This document shows positions 27,698-38,030 of a stretch of DNA of 64,000 bases, one piece after another. This DNA is from JBKCHH01 sp046302855. GTDB lineage: Bacteria > Pseudomonadota > Alphaproteobacteria > Rickettsiales > UBA8987. How positions within the stretch are numbered: position 1 is the stretch's first letter; every line of letters begins with the position of its first letter. The stretch covers positions 1-64,000 of the forward strand of contig JBKCHH010000005.1 in the NCBI GenBank assembly GCA_046302855.1, written 5' to 3'. A program made the translations under genes and the position numbers. The notes below the pieces were generated by a model. That model saw only the letters and a list, made by a program, of their open reading frames with translations. It searched no databases and had not been told where the DNA came from.

Positions 27698-28231
27698 TTA
27701 TTTCTTTTTACCTTCTTTGATTCTTACATATTCACCAACATAGCGAATTCCTTTGCCCTTATAAACTTCTGGCACTTTTATTTTTCTAATTTGCGAAGCA
27801 ATTAAACCAACCTCTTGTGGGTTAGCACCTTCAATAACCAATTCAGTTGGCTTTGGAGTGGTAATTTTAACTGTTTTTGGGAATTCATATTCAACTGGAT
27901 GGCTAAAACCAACATTTAAAATCAGTTTATGCCCTGCAACCGAAGCCTTATAACCAACCCCCTGTAATAGCATTTCAATTTTTACGCCATTAGTAACGCC
28001 AGTAATTGCACCTTGAATTACGCTCCTGCCGGTTCCCCAGAAGGCTTTATCTTGCACCTTATCATGCAATGGCAAAACATTAATTTTATTACCAGCAATA
28101 TTTACCTTGATATTTTTAGGCAATCTAACCCTAGCTTCACCTTTTGGACCCTTGGCAATAAAAAATTCGTTTTCAAGACGAACTTGAACATTAGAGCCAA
28201 ACTCCACTTCTTTTGCACCTACTCTAGACAT
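27698..28231 (-). CDS. rplF: 50S ribosomal protein L6
   Basis: 177 residues starting [17 protein letters not shown]; contains [20 protein letters not shown] and the C-terminal [20 protein letters not shown] signature. Confidence 0.96.
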   Translation of the reverse strand: MSRVGAKEVEFGSNVQVRLENEFFIAKGPKGEARVRLPKNIKVNIAGNKINVLPLHDKVQDKAFWGTGRSVIQGAITGVTNGVKIEMLLQGVGYKASVAGHKLILNVGFSHPVEYEFPKTVKITTPKPTELVIEGANPQEVGLIASQIRKIKVPEVYKGKGIRYVGEYVRIKEGKKK

Positions 28232-28263
28232 TTTTTCCTCAAAAATATTTTATAAGTTATTAA

Positions 28264-28659
28264 TTAAAATATACTGCAAATTATTTCTCCACCTAAATTC
28301 TGCTCTCTGGCCTTATAATCAGCCATTACACCTTTAGAAGTTGAAACAATCGCTATACCTAAACCATTACGCACCTTTGGCAACTTATCTTTAGTTGAAT
28401 AGATGCGAACACCTGGTTTAGAAATTCTTTTTATATCTTGAATAACGGCATCGTTATTATAGTAAGAAAGGGTTATTTTCAAAACTTTTTTGTTTTTACC
28501 CACTTCTTCTTCAACGAAATCTTTTATAAAACCTTCTTCTTTAAGCACTTGCAAAACATCTTTTTTGAATTTTGATGATGGGCTACTTACATAAGCAAGC
28601 CTTGCATGCTGACCATTTCTAATGGTGGTTAATACATCTGCTATTGGATCTGTTAACAT
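28264..28659 (-). CDS. rpsH: 30S ribosomal protein S8
   Basis: 131 residues; starts MLTDPIADVLTTIRNGQHA and ends with the conserved GLGIAIVSTSKGVM ... GGEIICSIF. In E. coli S8 represses the spc operon; similar autoregulation is possible but not visible. Confidence 0.96.
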   Translation of the reverse strand: MLTDPIADVLTTIRNGQHARLAYVSSPSSKFKKDVLQVLKEEGFIKDFVEEEVGKNKKVLKITLSYYNNDAVIQDIKRISKPGVRIYSTKDKLPKVRNGLGIAIVSTSKGVMADYKAREQNLGGEIICSIF

Positions 28660-28668
28660 ATATTTCCT

Positions 28669-28974
28669 CTACCAACTTGATTTTGTTAAACCGGGAATTT
28701 CGCCTTTATTGGCAAGATCCCTTAATGCTAGCCTACAAATGCCAAACTTACGGTAGTAAGCCCTTGATCTGCCAGTTAATTCGCATCTATTTCTTATTCT
28801 GGTTTTTGCTCCATTTCTAGGCAAATCAGCTAATTTCATTACTAGATCAAACCTTTCTTCCATAGGAAGTTTTTTGTCGTAAATTTTTTCCTTCAATGCC
28901 AAGCGTTTTTTCTCAAACTTTTTTGACAGTCTGATTCTTTTTTTGTTATTATTTATTGTGCTTTGTTTTGCCAT
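28669..28974 (-). CDS. rpsN: 30S ribosomal protein S14
   Basis: 101 residues, the long zinc-free form; ending [20 protein letters not shown] ... [11 protein letters not shown]. Confidence 0.96.
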   Translation of the reverse strand: MAKQSTINNNKKRIRLSKKFEKKRLALKEKIYDKKLPMEERFDLVMKLADLPRNGAKTRIRNRCELTGRSRAYYRKFGICRLALRDLANKGEIPGLTKSSW

Positions 28975-28982
28975 ATTTTTTA

Positions 28983-29543
28983 TTAGTTGAGGAATGGAAA
29001 GTTAAATGCTTCTAATAATGCCCTTGCTTCAACATCATTTTTAGCGGTTGTTACAATACTAATATCTAAACCACGAATAGCACTTACATTTTCGTATGAA
29101 ATTTCAGGGAACACAATCTGCTCTTTAATGCCAAGGGAATAATTGCCCTTACCATCAAAACTTTTGCCATTTAGACCCCTAAAATCTCTAATTCTTGGCA
29201 TAGCGATATTTACTAGCCTATCTAAAAATTCATACATTCTGGCCTTTCTTAAGGTAACAGCACAGCCAATTGGCATGCCCTGCCTTAATTTGTAGGTGGC
29301 GATTGATTTTTTGGCTAATTTTACCTGTGGTTTTTGCCCTGCAATTGCAGTTACATCTGCCACGGCTAGATCTACTACTTTTTTATCTTTCACAGCTTCA
29401 GAGCCGACACCCATATTGATGGATATTTTTTTGATACGAGGAACCTGCATAAGGTTAGTATAACCAAACTGCTCGGATAGTTTCTTTACCACCTCAGTAT
29501 CGTAGAATTCTTGTAATCTTGCTTTATATGCTGTTTTTTTCAT
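28983..29543 (-). CDS. rplE: 50S ribosomal protein L5
   Basis: 186 residues; [20 protein letters not shown] and [20 protein letters not shown] are diagnostic of the 5S rRNA-binding protein L5. Confidence 0.96.
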   Translation of the reverse strand: MKKTAYKARLQEFYDTEVVKKLSEQFGYTNLMQVPRIKKISINMGVGSEAVKDKKVVDLAVADVTAIAGQKPQVKLAKKSIATYKLRQGMPIGCAVTLRKARMYEFLDRLVNIAMPRIRDFRGLNGKSFDGKGNYSLGIKEQIVFPEISYENVSAIRGLDISIVTTAKNDVEARALLEAFNFPFLN

Positions 29544-29551
29544 AAATTTTA

Positions 29552-29875
29552 TTAGTCAATTATTTCTCCAGAAAGTTTAGCGAAGCGAACTTTTTTACCA
29601 TCTTCTAGAATTTTATAGCCAATTTTAGTTGGCTTTTCTTCTTTAGGATCAAGATATGCAACATTAGAAATAGCAATTGGCATTTCTTTTGAAATTACGC
29701 CACCTTGTGTTTTCATAGATGGTTTAGAATGCCTTTTTACTTGATTCACACCCTCTACTAGTAGCTTTCTTTCTTCCTTGATAACCTTTAGAACAATTCC
29801 TTGCTTGCCCTTATCTTTACCAGCAATAACTATTACCTTATCGTTCTTTTTTAGTCTTAATTTTATATTACTCAT
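29552..29875 (-). CDS. rplX: 50S ribosomal protein L24
   Basis: 107 residues with the KOW motif [20 protein letters not shown] near the N-terminus. Four bp from rplN. Confidence 0.96.
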   Translation of the reverse strand: MSNIKLRLKKNDKVIVIAGKDKGKQGIVLKVIKEERKLLVEGVNQVKRHSKPSMKTQGGVISKEMPIAISNVAYLDPKEEKPTKIGYKILEDGKKVRFAKLSGEIID

Positions 29876-29878
29876 AAT

Positions 29879-30247
29879 TTATAGCACCTCTGGGGCAAGG
29901 GAAAGAATTTTCATAAACCCTTTGCTTCTTAGCTCTCTTGGAACTGGGCCAAAAACCCTAGTGCCAATTGGTTCATTTTGTTTATTTAAAAGAACGGCGG
30001 CATTAGTATCAAACTTTACCGTTGAGCCATCTTTTCTTCTAATTTCTTTCTTGGTTCTAACCACTAAAGCACGGTAAACATCACCCTTATTCACTTTAGT
30101 TTTAGGAAGAGCCTGCTGAACAGAAACTATAATTATATCGCCGATGCCACCGGTCATTTTTCTAAAGCCACCAAGCACACGGAAGCACTTAACCTTTTTA
30201 GCACCGCTGTTATCTGCCACTTCAAGAACGGTTTCTGAATTTATCAT
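29879..30247 (-). CDS. rplN: 50S ribosomal protein L14
   Basis: 122 residues beginning [20 protein letters not shown], with [20 protein letters not shown]. Universal length and position. Confidence 0.97.
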   Translation of the reverse strand: MINSETVLEVADNSGAKKVKCFRVLGGFRKMTGGIGDIIIVSVQQALPKTKVNKGDVYRALVVRTKKEIRRKDGSTVKFDTNAAVLLNKQNEPIGTRVFGPVPRELRSKGFMKILSLAPEVL

Positions 30248-30252
30248 AATAA

Positions 30253-30522
30253 TTATCCTTTTATTTCTTGTGTTACGCCCTTAGCCCTACCAGAAGAAGC
30301 AATCACCAACCACTTTTTGGTTTTTGAAATTGGCCTACTTTCTTCTATAGAAACTAAATCCCCTACCTTATATTTATTATCCTCGTCGTGAGCATAATAT
30401 TTTTTAGTATCGGTAATAATTTTTTTGTATAGCTTATGAGCAAATTTTCTTGTTACCTTAACAGTAACAGTCTTATCGCCCTTATCGCTTACCACTACAC
30501 CATGTAAAACTTTTTTTGACAT
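30253..30522 (-). CDS. rpsQ: 30S ribosomal protein S17
   Basis: 89 residues; [20 protein letters not shown] and the [13 protein letters not shown] motif mark S17. Confidence 0.96.
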   Translation of the reverse strand: MSKKVLHGVVVSDKGDKTVTVKVTRKFAHKLYKKIITDTKKYYAHDEDNKYKVGDLVSIEESRPISKTKKWLVIASSGRAKGVTQEIKG

Positions 30523-30527
30523 ATTTT

Positions 30528-30782
30528 TTATTTCTTAACTCTTTTTTTAACTCTTGCTTCTTTTTTAGAAACCTTTTTTTCCACCACTTCAATTCCTTTT
30601 TTTAGCTGGTTAAGCCTTGTGATAGCCTTTGCTACGGTTTTTCTATTTTTAGAAAACTGGGTAGTATCAGCTATTTCACCAGAATTTTTTTGGAGGCGAA
30701 GTTTATATAACTGCTTTTTAGTGTCAAGCACAATTGTTTTTAGTTCGTCTTCGCTTTTATTTAAAAAATCATTGAATTTCAT
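30528..30782 (-). CDS. rpmC: 50S ribosomal protein L29
   Basis: 84 residues; core [20 protein letters not shown] with [14 protein letters not shown], plus a basic C-terminal tail of about 18 residues ([16 protein letters not shown]) beyond the usual 65. Confidence 0.94.
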   Translation of the reverse strand: MKFNDFLNKSEDELKTIVLDTKKQLYKLRLQKNSGEIADTTQFSKNRKTVAKAITRLNQLKKGIEVVEKKVSKKEARVKKRVKK

Positions 30783-30785
30783 AAA

Positions 30786-31193
30786 TTATACCACTCTTTT
30801 TACAAATTTAGTTTTTATAGGAAGTTTTGAAGCTGCCAAATCAAAAGCACCCCTTGCCACCTCTTCACTCACCCCTTCAATTTCAAACAACACTTTGCCG
30901 GGCTTTACTCTAACTGCCCAGAATTCCACATTACCCTTACCTTTACCTTGACGAACCTCTAAAGGTTTTTTAGAAACTGGCACATCTGGAAAAATTCTTA
31001 TCCAAAGTTTACCAGTTCTTTTAGTAAACCTTTGAATGGTAGATCTGCAAGCCTCAATCTGCCTTTCAGTAACTCTTTCTGGCTCTAACGCCTTCAGAGC
31101 GTAGGTTCCAAAGCTAACCTTGCTACCAGCATAGGCTAGACCATGAATTCTGCCCTTATGAGCTTTGCGATATTTTGTTTTTTTAGGTATCAT
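30786..31193 (-). CDS. rplP: 50S ribosomal protein L16
   Basis: 135 residues; [37 protein letters not shown] and [19 protein letters not shown] are conserved L16 blocks. Confidence 0.97.
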   Translation of the reverse strand: MIPKKTKYRKAHKGRIHGLAYAGSKVSFGTYALKALEPERVTERQIEACRSTIQRFTKRTGKLWIRIFPDVPVSKKPLEVRQGKGKGNVEFWAVRVKPGKVLFEIEGVSEEVARGAFDLAASKLPIKTKFVKRVV

Positions 31194-31200
31194 AAGTCCT

Positions 31201-31872
31201 CTATTTTATTAATCCTTTAATTCTTTTTTCGTGCGAATAGGGATCGTGAGCGGCAATCTCGCCCTTATAAATCCATACCTTTACACCAATTACGCCATAA
31301 GTAGTATGAGCTTCTGAAGTAGCGTAATCAATATCTGCCCTTAAAGTATGAAGAGGCACCTGACCTTCTCTATACCATTCCATTCTAGCAATTTCAGAAC
31401 CATTTAACCTGCCAGAACAGTTAATTCTGATGCCCTTAGCACCAAACTTCATTGTGGTTTGCACCGCTTTTTTCAGAGCCTTTCTAAAAGCAACCCTTCT
31501 TTCAATTTGCTGAGTGATAGAATCTGCAACAATTTTAGCGTCCAGTTCTGCTTTTTTAATTTCAACTATGTTAATTTTTACCTCATCTTTAGTAATTTTA
31601 CCAACTTCTTTTTTGATGGCATCTAAATCAGCCCCTTTTTTACCAATTACGATACCGGGTTTTGAAGTAAAAATTACTATCAACATTTTATTGGAAGATC
31701 TTTCAATTATCACCCTACTTACACCAGCGTTTTTTAGCTTTTCAGTGGCAATTTTTTTAATTTGAAAATCTTCGTGCAATTTGGTTTTATACAGTTTTTT
31801 TGCAAACCATCTTGAACTCCAAGTTTTGTTAATTCCTAAACGGAAACCTATTGGATTTACCTTCTGACCCAT
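31201..31872 (-). CDS. rpsC: 30S ribosomal protein S3
   Basis: 223 residues; [18 protein letters not shown] at the N-terminus, the KH-type motif [20 protein letters not shown], and [20 protein letters not shown]. It directly follows rplV (1 bp). Confidence 0.97.
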   Translation of the reverse strand: MGQKVNPIGFRLGINKTWSSRWFAKKLYKTKLHEDFQIKKIATEKLKNAGVSRVIIERSSNKMLIVIFTSKPGIVIGKKGADLDAIKKEVGKITKDEVKINIVEIKKAELDAKIVADSITQQIERRVAFRKALKKAVQTTMKFGAKGIRINCSGRLNGSEIARMEWYREGQVPLHTLRADIDYATSEAHTTYGVIGVKVWIYKGEIAAHDPYSHEKRIKGLIK

Positions 31873-31873
31873 A

Positions 31874-32569
31874 CTATACAGCCCTCCTAGCAGTTGCTTG
31901 TAATTCTGTTACTTCAATAGTTATATTGCTGAAAGGTTTTCTTATTTTAAATGCCCTACCCCTTGCACGGGTGTGGATTCTTTTCATTACCAAACCCTTG
32001 CCAACAATAACTTTACTAATTACCAAATTATCTATGTTTAGATTATGATTGTTTTCTGCATTGGCAATAACTGATTTTAATAGCTCTTTTACTGGCTTCG
32101 CGATTCTTTTTCTAGAAAAGTTTAGCTGCGTTAAAGCATCTGCCACATTTTGATTTCTAATTAGCGCTGCCACTAAATCTAATTTTCTAGGTGAAGTGCG
32201 AAGAAGTTTTAAGGTTGCAAATGCCTTTTTTTCGCCCGCCTTACTTACATTAGCTACCCTTTTATTTTTGCCCTTTCTTGCTTGCTTTTCAGCACCAGTA
32301 AGTTCTTTTGTTAGGGGCTTTGCTTCAATTACTTCATGCTTGTGATCATGGCTGTGACCGTGAGAATGATTATGATTATGATCGTGGCTATGGTCATGCC
32401 CGTGGTCGTGACCATGATCATGGTGATGACGGTGATCATGCCCATGATGATCTTCATGATGATGAATAGGGTCTTTTTTATTTAACTCATTCACATTTTT
32501 TAAATGCTTATGATCATCATGCGAAGCCGAATGAGGAAAATTGCTATCTGTTTTTTTATCCTTTGTCAT
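31874..32569 (-). CDS. rplV: 50S ribosomal protein L22 with histidine-rich N-terminal extension
   Basis: 231 residues, about twice the normal 110-120. The L22 core starts near residue 115 ([20 protein letters not shown]) and ends [12 protein letters not shown], including the [14 protein letters not shown] loop that lines the exit tunnel. Residues 1-113 are an extra domain with 28 histidines; from 52 to 78 every second residue is His, interspersed with Asp, Gly, Ser and Asn. Such tracts in other proteins bind Zn, Ni or Co. No alternative ATG exists near the core, and the frame is fully open, 2 bp from rpsS, so the tail should be made. Metal storage or sensing is an inference. Confidence 0.93.
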   Translation of the reverse strand: MTKDKKTDSNFPHSASHDDHKHLKNVNELNKKDPIHHHEDHHGHDHRHHHDHGHDHGHDHSHDHNHNHSHGHSHDHKHEVIEAKPLTKELTGAEKQARKGKNKRVANVSKAGEKKAFATLKLLRTSPRKLDLVAALIRNQNVADALTQLNFSRKRIAKPVKELLKSVIANAENNHNLNIDNLVISKVIVGKGLVMKRIHTRARGRAFKIRKPFSNITIEVTELQATARRAV

Positions 32570-32571
32570 AA

Positions 32572-32874
32572 TTATTTTTTAGCTGCGGTTGAAGCGGCGG
32601 CTTGTGCCATCACTTTTTTATCGTTAGGCGTATGCCCTTTGAATATGCGAGTTGGCGAAAATTCACCAAGTTTATGCCCTACCATCTGTTCTGATACCAA
32701 AACAGGCACATACTGTTTACCATTGTAAACGCCAAAAGTAAAGCCCACAAACTGAGGCAATATGGTAGATCTTCTAGATCTAGTTTTAATTACCGAGTGA
32801 GTGTTTTTTGCGTTAAGTGCTTTTTTTAATAGATGGGAATCTACAAAAGGCCCTTTCCAAACTGATCTTGTCAT
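32572..32874 (-). CDS. rpsS: 30S ribosomal protein S19
   Basis: 100 residues; starts [20 protein letters not shown] and contains [22 protein letters not shown] in two adjoining conserved blocks ([15 protein letters not shown]). Ends 2 bp before rplV. Confidence 0.96.
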   Translation of the reverse strand: MTRSVWKGPFVDSHLLKKALNAKNTHSVIKTRSRRSTILPQFVGFTFGVYNGKQYVPVLVSEQMVGHKLGEFSPTRIFKGHTPNDKKVMAQAAASTAAKK

Positions 32875-32885
32875 AATTTTATCCT

Positions 32886-33716
32886 CTATTTCTTATGTCT
32901 AGATTTTACTATAAAACGGCTAGAAAGTCTTCTTTTATTTCTAGTTTTTAAACCCTTAGCTGATTGACCCCAAGGCGAAACTGGGTGTCTTCCACCTGAA
33001 GTTTTACCTTCACCACCACCTAGTGGGTGATCAACCGGATTCATTGCAACACCACGCACAGTTGGGCGAATACCAAGCCATCTGCTTCTGCCCGCCTTAC
33101 CAATGGTTTTATTCGAATTATCTAGGTTAGAAACCACGCCAATGGTAGCGAAGCAATCCCCATGAATTTTTCTTAGTTCGCCAGAGCGAAGTTTTACCAA
33201 AATATAATCACCATCCCTACCAGACACCTGTGCAAAGCTACCAGCAGATCTTGAAAGAACCCCACCGCCACCAACTTTTAGTTCTAGATTGTGGATAAAT
33301 GTGCCAACTGGAATATTTTTCAGTGCCATAGCATTGCCAACCTTTATATCAGTTGTTTCATCTGCTATTACTCTATCTCCAGCCTTTAGTTTATCAGGTG
33401 CTATAATATAGGCAAGCTCACCTGTAGATTCATACTTGATTAATGCTATATAGGCTGTGCGGTTAGGATCATACTCAATCCTTTCAACACCTGCAAAAAC
33501 GCCACGAACTAAGCGTTTGAAATCTATAATGCGATATTTCTTTTTATGCCCACCGCCCTTATGACGAGTAGCAATAGTTCCAGCATTTCTTCCCTTTTTT
33601 CTATGCACATTTAGGGTTAGAGATTTTTCAGACGAACCTTTGTAGAGTTCAGACTTATCAACCGCAATATGCCCCCTAGTGCTAGGAGTAGTTGGACTGT
33701 AATTTTTTAATGCCAT
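32886..33716 (-). CDS. rplB: 50S ribosomal protein L2
   Basis: 276 residues; [20 protein letters not shown] and [20 protein letters not shown] are the diagnostic C-terminal blocks, including the conserved peptidyl-transferase-centre histidine region. Confidence 0.97.
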   Translation of the reverse strand: MALKNYSPTTPSTRGHIAVDKSELYKGSSEKSLTLNVHRKKGRNAGTIATRHKGGGHKKKYRIIDFKRLVRGVFAGVERIEYDPNRTAYIALIKYESTGELAYIIAPDKLKAGDRVIADETTDIKVGNAMALKNIPVGTFIHNLELKVGGGGVLSRSAGSFAQVSGRDGDYILVKLRSGELRKIHGDCFATIGVVSNLDNSNKTIGKAGRSRWLGIRPTVRGVAMNPVDHPLGGGEGKTSGGRHPVSPWGQSAKGLKTRNKRRLSSRFIVKSRHKK

Positions 33717-33730
33717 AGTTTTTTCCTATA

Positions 33731-34195
33731 TTATATTGATGCGGTTAAATCTATTTGCTTAGTTCCAGAAATTGTAACGATGGCTTTTTTATAGCCACTT
33801 CTAACCCCAATTCTGCCTTTAAATACTTTAGTTTTTGGCCTTTGATTTAAAATATTTACTTTAGAAACTTCAACGCCATAAATTTTCTCTATTGCTTCCT
33901 TCACGCTAGCCTTATTAGCATTTGGAGCAACTTTGAAAGTGGTTTTAGAAAGTTGGCTTAAAGAAGTTGCCTTTTCAGTAATGATTGGCTTAATAATTAA
34001 ATCGAAATATTTTGGTTTTAAATCAACCTCTTTCTTTTTTTCTTTCGCTGGCTTAACTGATTTTTTAGCCTCTATTTTAGCTTGAACCTTAACCTTTCTT
34101 TTAGTTTTTGCTTCAACTAAATGTGGGTTAGCTTTAAAATTAGCTTCTTTAACCAATTTTTTTGTTCTATTTTTTATTTTGATATTCTTTTTCAT
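33731..34195 (-). CDS. rplW: 50S ribosomal protein L23 with basic N-terminal extension
   Basis: 154 residues; the core begins at about residue 62 (YFDLIIKPIITEKATSLSQ). The first ~60 residues are Lys-rich (EAKTKRKVKVQAKIEAKKSV) and exceed the usual ~100-residue protein. L23 sits at the tunnel exit and docks trigger factor and SRP. Confidence 0.94.
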   Translation of the reverse strand: MKKNIKIKNRTKKLVKEANFKANPHLVEAKTKRKVKVQAKIEAKKSVKPAKEKKKEVDLKPKYFDLIIKPIITEKATSLSQLSKTTFKVAPNANKASVKEAIEKIYGVEVSKVNILNQRPKTKVFKGRIGVRSGYKKAIVTISGTKQIDLTASI

Positions 34196-34201
34196 AAACT
34201 T

Positions 34202-35005
34202 TTAAGCTACCTTTTTAGCTGATTTTTTTACTGAAGATTTTTTTGCAGATGACTTCTTGGCTGGCTTTTTCTTGCCTTCGTTTTTTGCCTCAGCTTCTTT
34301 TCTTGTGGCAATTTTTTTGGTTTTTCTTTTATTTTCTTGCTCAGATTTTGCTTTTTCTACTTTCTTACCAGCAATACGGTTAAAACCAGTAATTTTTTCT
34401 TCTATAGATTGCAAAGCCTCTTTAGTTAAAACTACATTCCTACAACGCAAGATGGACATTACATTAATTGCCTTTTCTTCTAAAAACCTAGTATTTTTTA
34501 TGTTGCGAACTGAAAGGTAGAAGTTTTCGTCCCTTTCTTTATTGCCCACAAAAAGTATTTTGCCCAAATTTAGTTTCTCAACCTTTTTCGCCATATCGTT
34601 AGTTGCCACCTTATCTAGCTTAAAGCTATCAACCACTATAACATTTTTTGAAGCAACCTTATCAGAAAGGGCGTGTTTTAAGCCCAAAATTCTAACTTTT
34701 TTGTTAAGTTTAATTGGATTATAAATTTTATGATAAGCATGCGCTAAACCACCGCCACGCATTTGAGCTGAACGAAGCGAACCCTGCCTTGCTCTGCCAG
34801 TCCCCTTTTGTTTCCACGGCTTTTTGGTTGTTCCCATTACATCTTTAATGCTTTTGGTTTTTTTAGAACCATAGTGAGAATTAGCAAACTGCCAGTTGTA
34901 AACCCTTGCAATCAAGTCTTTGCGAACCTTTAAGCCAAACACATCTTTATTTAGCTCAACTGAACCTTTTTTATCGCCATCTAAATTTATTATATCTAAT
35001 TTCAT
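34202..35005 (-). CDS. rplD: 50S ribosomal protein L4 with Lys-rich C-terminal extension
   Basis: 267 residues. The core (GTTKKPWKQKGTGRARQGSL, GGLAHAY, AINVMSILRCRNVVLTKEA) ends around residue 210. The last ~55 residues are a Lys/Ala/Ser/Glu run ending KKSSVKKSAKKVA, resembling histone-H1-like tails. Confidence 0.95.
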   Translation of the reverse strand: MKLDIINLDGDKKGSVELNKDVFGLKVRKDLIARVYNWQFANSHYGSKKTKSIKDVMGTTKKPWKQKGTGRARQGSLRSAQMRGGGLAHAYHKIYNPIKLNKKVRILGLKHALSDKVASKNVIVVDSFKLDKVATNDMAKKVEKLNLGKILFVGNKERDENFYLSVRNIKNTRFLEEKAINVMSILRCRNVVLTKEALQSIEEKITGFNRIAGKKVEKAKSEQENKRKTKKIATRKEAEAKNEGKKKPAKKSSAKKSSVKKSAKKVA

Positions 35006-35006
35006 A

Positions 35007-35672
35007 TTATTTCTTTAACTGAACTTGTTTTTTTGTTCTTTTTGCAACATCTTTAATTACCACAAAAGAATTTTCAGAACCAGGCACCGAACCCTTTACG
35101 CCTAGTAAATTTTTTTCAGCATCAATCAATACAACTTTTAAGTTTTCAACTGTAATTTGATCGCAACCGTCATGACCTGCCATTTTTTTGTTTTTGAACA
35201 CTCTACCTGGATCTTGCCTTTGTCCAGTTGAGCCATGCGAACGGTGAGAAATTGAAACACCGTGTGAGGCTTCTAACCCTGCAAAGTTCCATCTTTTCAT
35301 AACACCAGTAAAGCCCTTACCTTTTGTAATGCCAGTAACATCTACCTTAGAATTTAATTGAAAGTGATTGGCAGAAATAGCATCACCCACCTGCGGTAGA
35401 GTAGAATTTTTAGAAACTCTAAACTCCTTCATAACTTTTTTTGGCTCTAATTTAATTTTGGCGAAATAGCCCTTTTGTTGATTGTTTAGCTTTGATGTTT
35501 TTATATCAATGGCACCAACCTTAACATTAACTTCTGTCTCTGATTTTATATCAACAATTTCCAAAACTTGATTATTAGCAAGTTCAAATAAAGTAATTGG
35601 CACCGCATCCCCATTATCTTGAAATAGGGAGGTCATACCTAATTTTTTTGCTATTATTCCTACTCTTTTCAT
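35007..35672 (-). CDS. rplC: 50S ribosomal protein L3
   Basis: 221 residues; IIAKKLGMTSLFQDNGDAVP at the start and GKGFTGVMKRWNFAG with GSTGQRQDPGRVFKNKKMAG in the extended loop. Normal length. Confidence 0.97.
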   Translation of the reverse strand: MKRVGIIAKKLGMTSLFQDNGDAVPITLFELANNQVLEIVDIKSETEVNVKVGAIDIKTSKLNNQQKGYFAKIKLEPKKVMKEFRVSKNSTLPQVGDAISANHFQLNSKVDVTGITKGKGFTGVMKRWNFAGLEASHGVSISHRSHGSTGQRQDPGRVFKNKKMAGHDGCDQITVENLKVVLIDAEKNLLGVKGSVPGSENSFVVIKDVAKRTKKQVQLKK

Positions 35673-35676
35673 ATAT

Positions 35677-35997
35677 TTACGCTACATCTAAAATTTTAAC
35701 ATCAACTTCCACACCTGCCGGCAAATCTAAGCGAGATAAAGCATCTAGCGTTTGTGTGTTTGATTCTAGTATATCAATTAAGCGTTTTTGCGTTCTTATT
35801 TCAAACTGCTCTCTTGATTTTTTATCCACATGCGGGCTTCTGTTTACTGTAAATACTTCTCTTTTTGTTGGAAGAGGTATTGGCCCCTTAGACTTAGCCC
35901 CAGTTCTACGAACAGTTGCAATAATTTCACGGGCAGATTGGTCTATCAACCTATAATCAAAACCTTTCAGTTTTATTCTTATTTTTTGCTTTTCCAT
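35677..35997 (-). CDS. rpsJ: 30S ribosomal protein S10
   Basis: 106 residues; [20 protein letters not shown] and [19 protein letters not shown]. First gene of the S10 run after tuf (28 bp). Confidence 0.97.
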   Translation of the reverse strand: MEKQKIRIKLKGFDYRLIDQSAREIIATVRRTGAKSKGPIPLPTKREVFTVNRSPHVDKKSREQFEIRTQKRLIDILESNTQTLDALSRLDLPAGVEVDVKILDVA

Positions 35998-36025
35998 AAA
36001 TCTGCCCTAAAATTTTTATAAGTTG

Positions 36026-37201
36026 TTATGCGATAATTTTAGTTACCACACCAGCTCCAATTGTTCTGCCACCTTCACGGATAGCAAAACGCAAGCCTTC
36101 ATCCATCGCAACCGATGCAATTAGCTCAACTGAAAACCTTGTATTGTCTCCCGGCATTACCATTTCCACACCTTCTTTTAAGGTTACGGAGCCAGTTACA
36201 TCGGTAGTTCTAAAATAAAACTGTGGACGGTAGCTTGTAAAGAAAGGAGTATGTCTTCCACCTTCTTCTTTGCTAAGCACATAAACTTCACATTCAAACT
36301 TAGTGTGCGGAGTAATTGAACCAGGTTTTGCTAATACTTGACCTCTTTCAACCTCTTCTCTTTTAGTTCCACGAAGAAGAATGCCCACATTATCACCAGC
36401 CTGACCTTCATTTAATATTTTACGGAACATTTCAACGCCAGTACAGATAGTTTTAATAGTTGGTTTTAAGCCAACAATTTCAATATCTTCACCAACTTTA
36501 ATTTGACCCTTTTCAATTCTACCAGTAACAACCGTACCCCTTCCTTCAATTGAAAACACATCTTCAACTGGCATTAGGAAAGGTCTATCAATATCTCTTT
36601 TTGGTTGTGGAATGTAAGAATCAACTTGGTTTAAAAGCTCACGAATTGAATCTTCACCAATAGCCTTATCCCTTCCTTCAAGCGCAGCTAAAGCCGAACC
36701 CTTAACGATTGGGATTTTATCTCCTGGGAAGTTATATTTAGTTAAAAGGTCTCTTATTTCCATTTCAACCAGCTCTAAAAGCTCTGGATCAGAAACTTGA
36801 TCAACCTTATTTAAATACACAACAATGGCCGGAACGCCAACCTGCCTTGCAAGCAGAATATGCTCACGCGTTTGTGGCATAGGACCATCAGCTGCATTTA
36901 CAACTAGAATGGCACCATCCATCTGGGCAGCACCGGTTATCATGTTTTTTACATAGTCTGCGTGACCTGGACAATCCACATGCGCGTAGTGCCTTTTTGG
37001 AGTTTCATACTCCACATGCGCTGTATTAATAGTAATACCCCTTTCCCTCTCCTCTGGAGCAGAGTCAATTTGATCATAAGCCTTAAATTCACCAAAATAC
37101 TTAGTGATAGCGGCAGTTAGCGTAGTTTTTCCGTGATCCACGTGACCTATGGTTCCTATATTACAGTGTGGCTTATTTCTTTCAAATACTGCCTTATTCA
37201 T
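36026..37201 (-). CDS. tuf: Elongation factor Tu
   Basis: 391-residue GTPase delivering aminoacyl-tRNA to the ribosome. I start at the ATG encoding [14 protein letters not shown], preceded by AAGGAG at about 9 nt; an upstream in-frame start would add 14 unlikely residues. G-motifs [27 protein letters not shown] and NKVD are intact; the C-terminus ends [10 protein letters not shown]. Upstream lies tRNA-Gly, and downstream the S10 run. Confidence 0.98.
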   Translation of the reverse strand: MNKAVFERNKPHCNIGTIGHVDHGKTTLTAAITKYFGEFKAYDQIDSAPEERERGITINTAHVEYETPKRHYAHVDCPGHADYVKNMITGAAQMDGAILVVNAADGPMPQTREHILLARQVGVPAIVVYLNKVDQVSDPELLELVEMEIRDLLTKYNFPGDKIPIVKGSALAALEGRDKAIGEDSIRELLNQVDSYIPQPKRDIDRPFLMPVEDVFSIEGRGTVVTGRIEKGQIKVGEDIEIVGLKPTIKTICTGVEMFRKILNEGQAGDNVGILLRGTKREEVERGQVLAKPGSITPHTKFECEVYVLSKEEGGRHTPFFTSYRPQFYFRTTDVTGSVTLKEGVEMVMPGDNTRFSVELIASVAMDEGLRFAIREGGRTIGAGVVTKIIA

Positions 37202-37253
37202 AAAATTAATACTCCTTGTTAATGTTAATAGTTTAACCACCACTTTGCTCTTT

Positions 37254-37327
37254 TGGAGCGGGTGATGGGAATCGAACCCACCTAGCCAGCTTGGAAGGCT
37301 GGAGCTTTACCACTAAGCTACACCCGC
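37254..37327 (-). tRNA. tRNA-Gly (anticodon TCC)
   Basis: Full cloverleaf on the minus strand: acceptor GCGGGTG pairing with CACCCGC, anticodon stem CCAGC/GCTGG with loop CTTCCAA, T-loop GTTCGATTCC, and an encoded CCA. It lies about 50 bp upstream of tuf. Confidence 0.97.
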
Positions 37328-37505
37328 TAAACAATTAAAAATTAACTGTTCGCCCTTAAAGCATGACTGGATTTTTCAAGTTCTTCTTAAAAAATTTTTC
37401 TTATTTTATAAGAGTTAGAGTTAGTTAAACTATTAAGCTAGATGGTGCTTTTGCCCCAGCAAAACCCAAGTAAAAATAGCCCTAAAACCTAAAAATTAGA
37501 TGGCG

Positions 37506-37533
37506 GTTATAGTAGATAAAATTATTATTGCAA
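37506..37533 (-). promoter_or_regulatory. Candidate sigma-70 promoter for tRNA-Gly/tuf/ribosomal run
   Basis: Minus strand TTGCAA, 16-nt spacer, TATAAC. It lies about 180 bp upstream of tRNA-Gly with no other promoter-like pair closer. The intervening 37328-37505 holds no gene. Confidence 0.5.
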
Positions 37534-37746
37534 TAGCTTTTTTTGGACTTTTTTGTGGATTTTTTGGGGTTTCTAGTGGTTTTTCTATAGTTTTTTGCCA
37601 AGGCTAGAAGAGATAACTTGAAAAATAGGTTTGGGTGTATTATGATGTTTCCCTAATTGACATCTAGTCACCTCAGCCCTAAGAAATTAGGGTCGACTAA
37701 TTTTACCTAAACAACAGTTTTTTAAATTTTTCACTTCTTTCTTTAT

Positions 37747-37783
37747 AAAAAAAAGAAGGAGGGGGGCATTTTAGCCATCCTCC
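37747..37783 (-). terminator. Terminator of the 41-codon orphan gene
   Basis: Minus strand GGAGGATGGC, loop, GCCCCCCTCC followed by TTCTTTTTTTT: a ten-base stem with one mismatch and one G-U. It starts about 28 bp after the small gene stop. Confidence 0.75.
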
Positions 37784-37811
37784 TACGCAACCGCAACCTT
37801 AACGCTTAGGT

Positions 37812-37937
37812 TTAACGCTTAGTTCGCTTTCTAAGCGCTCTCATTTTCATCACAGACCGGATGAAAAAATAGAGTAGCACCAGCTTTGTGAGCAGCGCTA
37901 AAAAAAGTGAAGTGACCAAAACGGTACCTCGAAACAT
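37812..37937 (-). CDS. 41-residue orphan membrane peptide
   Basis: ATG at 37937 with AGGGG about 8 nt upstream; 41 codons and a TAA. The product begins MFRGTVLVTSLFLALL and has one hydrophobic helix at about residues 5-26, then a strongly basic tail (KMRALRKRTKR). The topology suggests an inner-membrane small protein with the positive end in the cytoplasm. It is flanked by 480 bp without other genes and has its own terminator. No family recognised. Confidence 0.55.
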   Translation of the reverse strand: MFRGTVLVTSLFLALLTKLVLLYFFIRSVMKMRALRKRTKR

Positions 37938-38014
37938 GTGAACACCCCTATTCTACCCTACGAAAAAAAAATCAAGAGTAAATTACTGATTTTATGCAGA
38001 AAAATATGGGTGTT

Positions 38015-38030
38015 TTAACAAATCTTTAAC
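38015..38030. promoter_or_regulatory. TTAA-N7-TTAAC site (CtrA-box-like)
   Basis: Exact match to the alphaproteobacterial CtrA consensus about 78 bp upstream of the 41-residue peptide, overlapping the mrp stop codon. In a genome this AT-rich, several chance matches per 64 kb are expected, so the call rests on position only. Confidence 0.3.

Noticed and set aside
32336..32464. CAT/ATG-rich tract taken as a tandem nucleotide repeat or CRISPR-like array
   Set aside because: The repeat is codon-level (His alternating with Asp, Gly, Ser, Asn) inside an open L22 frame, with mixed CAT and CAC codons.
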